Source: Candidatus Nealsoniibacteriota bacterium
GTDB lineage: Bacteria > Patescibacteriota > Minisyncoccia > Minisyncoccales > GWA2-38-27
Assembly: GCA_003556925.1 (NCBI GenBank)
Contig: PWQC01000033.1
Coordinates: 1-6,192 of the forward strand
Length of the DNA: 6,192 bases
Direction of reading: 5' to 3'
The translations under genes and the position numbers were made by a program. Position 1 is the stretch's first letter. The number at the start of each line of letters is the position of its first letter. Positions 5,548-6,192 of this stretch are shown here, in pieces. The notes beneath the pieces are model-generated. The model was not told the origin of the DNA. It was given only the letters and a program-made list of their open reading frames with translations, and ran no database searches.

Positions 5548-6192
5548 TTTTTTAATAAACTTTTAAACGAGACGGTGGAAAATCTACCCAAAGCACAAAA
5601 GCTTGTCTTCTCTAAAACATCGAATAAATCTTTTAAGGCTGGGTTTTTAAGGTCTTTCTCTTTAATTATTTCAAATACTCGGTAAAGTCCTTCCCTACAA
5701 GGAACGCACTTATCACAATTGTGGTGAGTAAAAAAATAAGCCCATCTTTCAAGCAGAGCATATGGATCTGTTTTTTGGGTATTATAGACGATTAAAGAGC
5801 CTATCCCTTTAAGGGGCCTGTTAAGTTCGGAAGATAATAAGATCTCTCCCGAGGCGCCGCCACCGGCTTGAACAAAAAAATCAAAAGCAGGCCAATTATC
5901 GGTTTTCTTCAAGATCTCTTTGATTGAGGTGTCTTCTTTTAATTCAAAGACCCCCTTATTTCTAATATCACCTTGAATGGAATAAAATCTCTCTTGAGAA
6001 TATTTTTTTTCTGATATCTTGTAGATATAATAAAAAGTCTCTACGTTATTAATCAAGGTAGGCTTGTTATAAAGTCCTTTTTCGGTAGGAAATGGGGGCT
6101 TCATTCTCGGCTCTAATCTTTTACCCTCGATCGACTCTATCGCTACCGTCTCTTCTCCCGCTATATATTCTTTTTCTTTTTTAAATAAATTA
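5523..6192 (-). CDS. hydB: NuoF/HydB-type NADH-binding flavoprotein subunit (5' end outside window)
   Basis: This family takes electrons from NADH through FMN and passes them to a [4Fe-4S] cluster. The frame is open to the right edge: 222 codons are visible, of which 29 precede the first ATG at 6104. That ATG is not the true start, because YIAGEETVAIESIEGKR, a core NuoF motif, lies upstream of it. KPPFPTEKGLY, NNVETF and QAGGGASGE follow. The C-terminal domain has the N3-type cluster ligands in NCDKCVPCREG (5717-5697) with the fourth Cys in SFCALG. The protein ends about 23 residues later. It therefore lacks the C-terminal two-[4Fe-4S] domain of Thermotoga-type HydB and looks more like plain NuoF. 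It overlaps the hydA start by 25 bases, so the two are surely one operon. A NuoE/HydC-like gene would be expected just beyond the right edge. The name hydB rests on this pairing. Confidence 0.92.
   Translation of the reverse strand, partial: NLFKKEKEYIAGEETVAIESIEGKRLEPRMKPPFPTEKGLYNKPTLINNVETFYYIYKISEKKYSQERFYSIQGDIRNKGVFELKEDTSIKEILKKTDNWPAFDFFVQAGGGASGEILLSSELNRPLKGIGSLIVYNTQKTDPYALLERWAYFFTHHNCDKCVPCREGLYRVFEIIKEKDLKNPALKDLFDVLEKTSFCALGRFSTVSFKSLLKKWNRLKFS

Noticed and set aside
5523..6104. Treating the NuoF-like gene as complete with its start at the ATG at 6104
   Set aside because: The frame stays open to the window edge and the upstream 29 codons encode a conserved NuoF motif (GEET..ESIEGKR), so this ATG is an internal methionine.

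Overview
The window is AT-rich and densely packed. Every gene I can support lies on the minus strand, so transcription runs from the right edge to the left. The plus-strand open frames are shadows of these genes. By eye, NusG and SecE most resemble those of Candidate Phyla Radiation bacteria, Parcubacteria in particular: a 66-residue single-span SecE and short, lysine-rich proteins with minimal spacing. This placement comes from recalled family patterns, not a search. None of the five start codons visible here has a clear Shine-Dalgarno sequence.

Right part (6192 to 3934): a two-gene hydrogenase module. First comes the 3' portion of a NuoF/HydB-type NADH:FMN subunit, whose 5' end lies outside the window. 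It overlaps by 25 bases the start of a complete [FeFe]-hydrogenase (hydA). HydA carries an N-terminal [2Fe-2S] domain, a His-ligated [4Fe-4S] motif, two [4Fe-4S] motifs and a complete H-cluster signature. Together the two proteins suggest a soluble hydrogenase coupling NADH oxidation to H2 production, with or without ferredoxin.

Middle (3894 to 1192): gyrB, the ATPase/Toprim subunit of DNA gyrase, interrupted in frame by a 266-residue intein placed directly after the Toprim EGDSAGG motif. The intein has all the splicing residues (Cys1, TxxH, His-Asn, Ser+1). It closely resembles my recollection of the Synechocystis GyrB intein, but its HNH homing endonuclease is reduced to fragments. Removing it leaves a normal 634-residue GyrB.

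Left part (1158 to 1): secE, nusG and rplK, the start of the classical secE-nusG-rplK-rplA transcription/translation operon, joined by two ATGA overlaps. rplK runs off the left edge about one or two codons before its expected end. A strong promoter-like sequence (TTGACA, 17 bases, TACTAT) lies in the 33-base gap before secE. Its -35 box contains the gyrB stop codon and its predicted start point is only about 2 bases before the secE ATG. A weaker, similarly arranged candidate lies before gyrB.

No gene-free stretch exceeds 40 bases. I see no tRNA, rRNA, CRISPR array, insertion sequence or convincing terminator hairpin.
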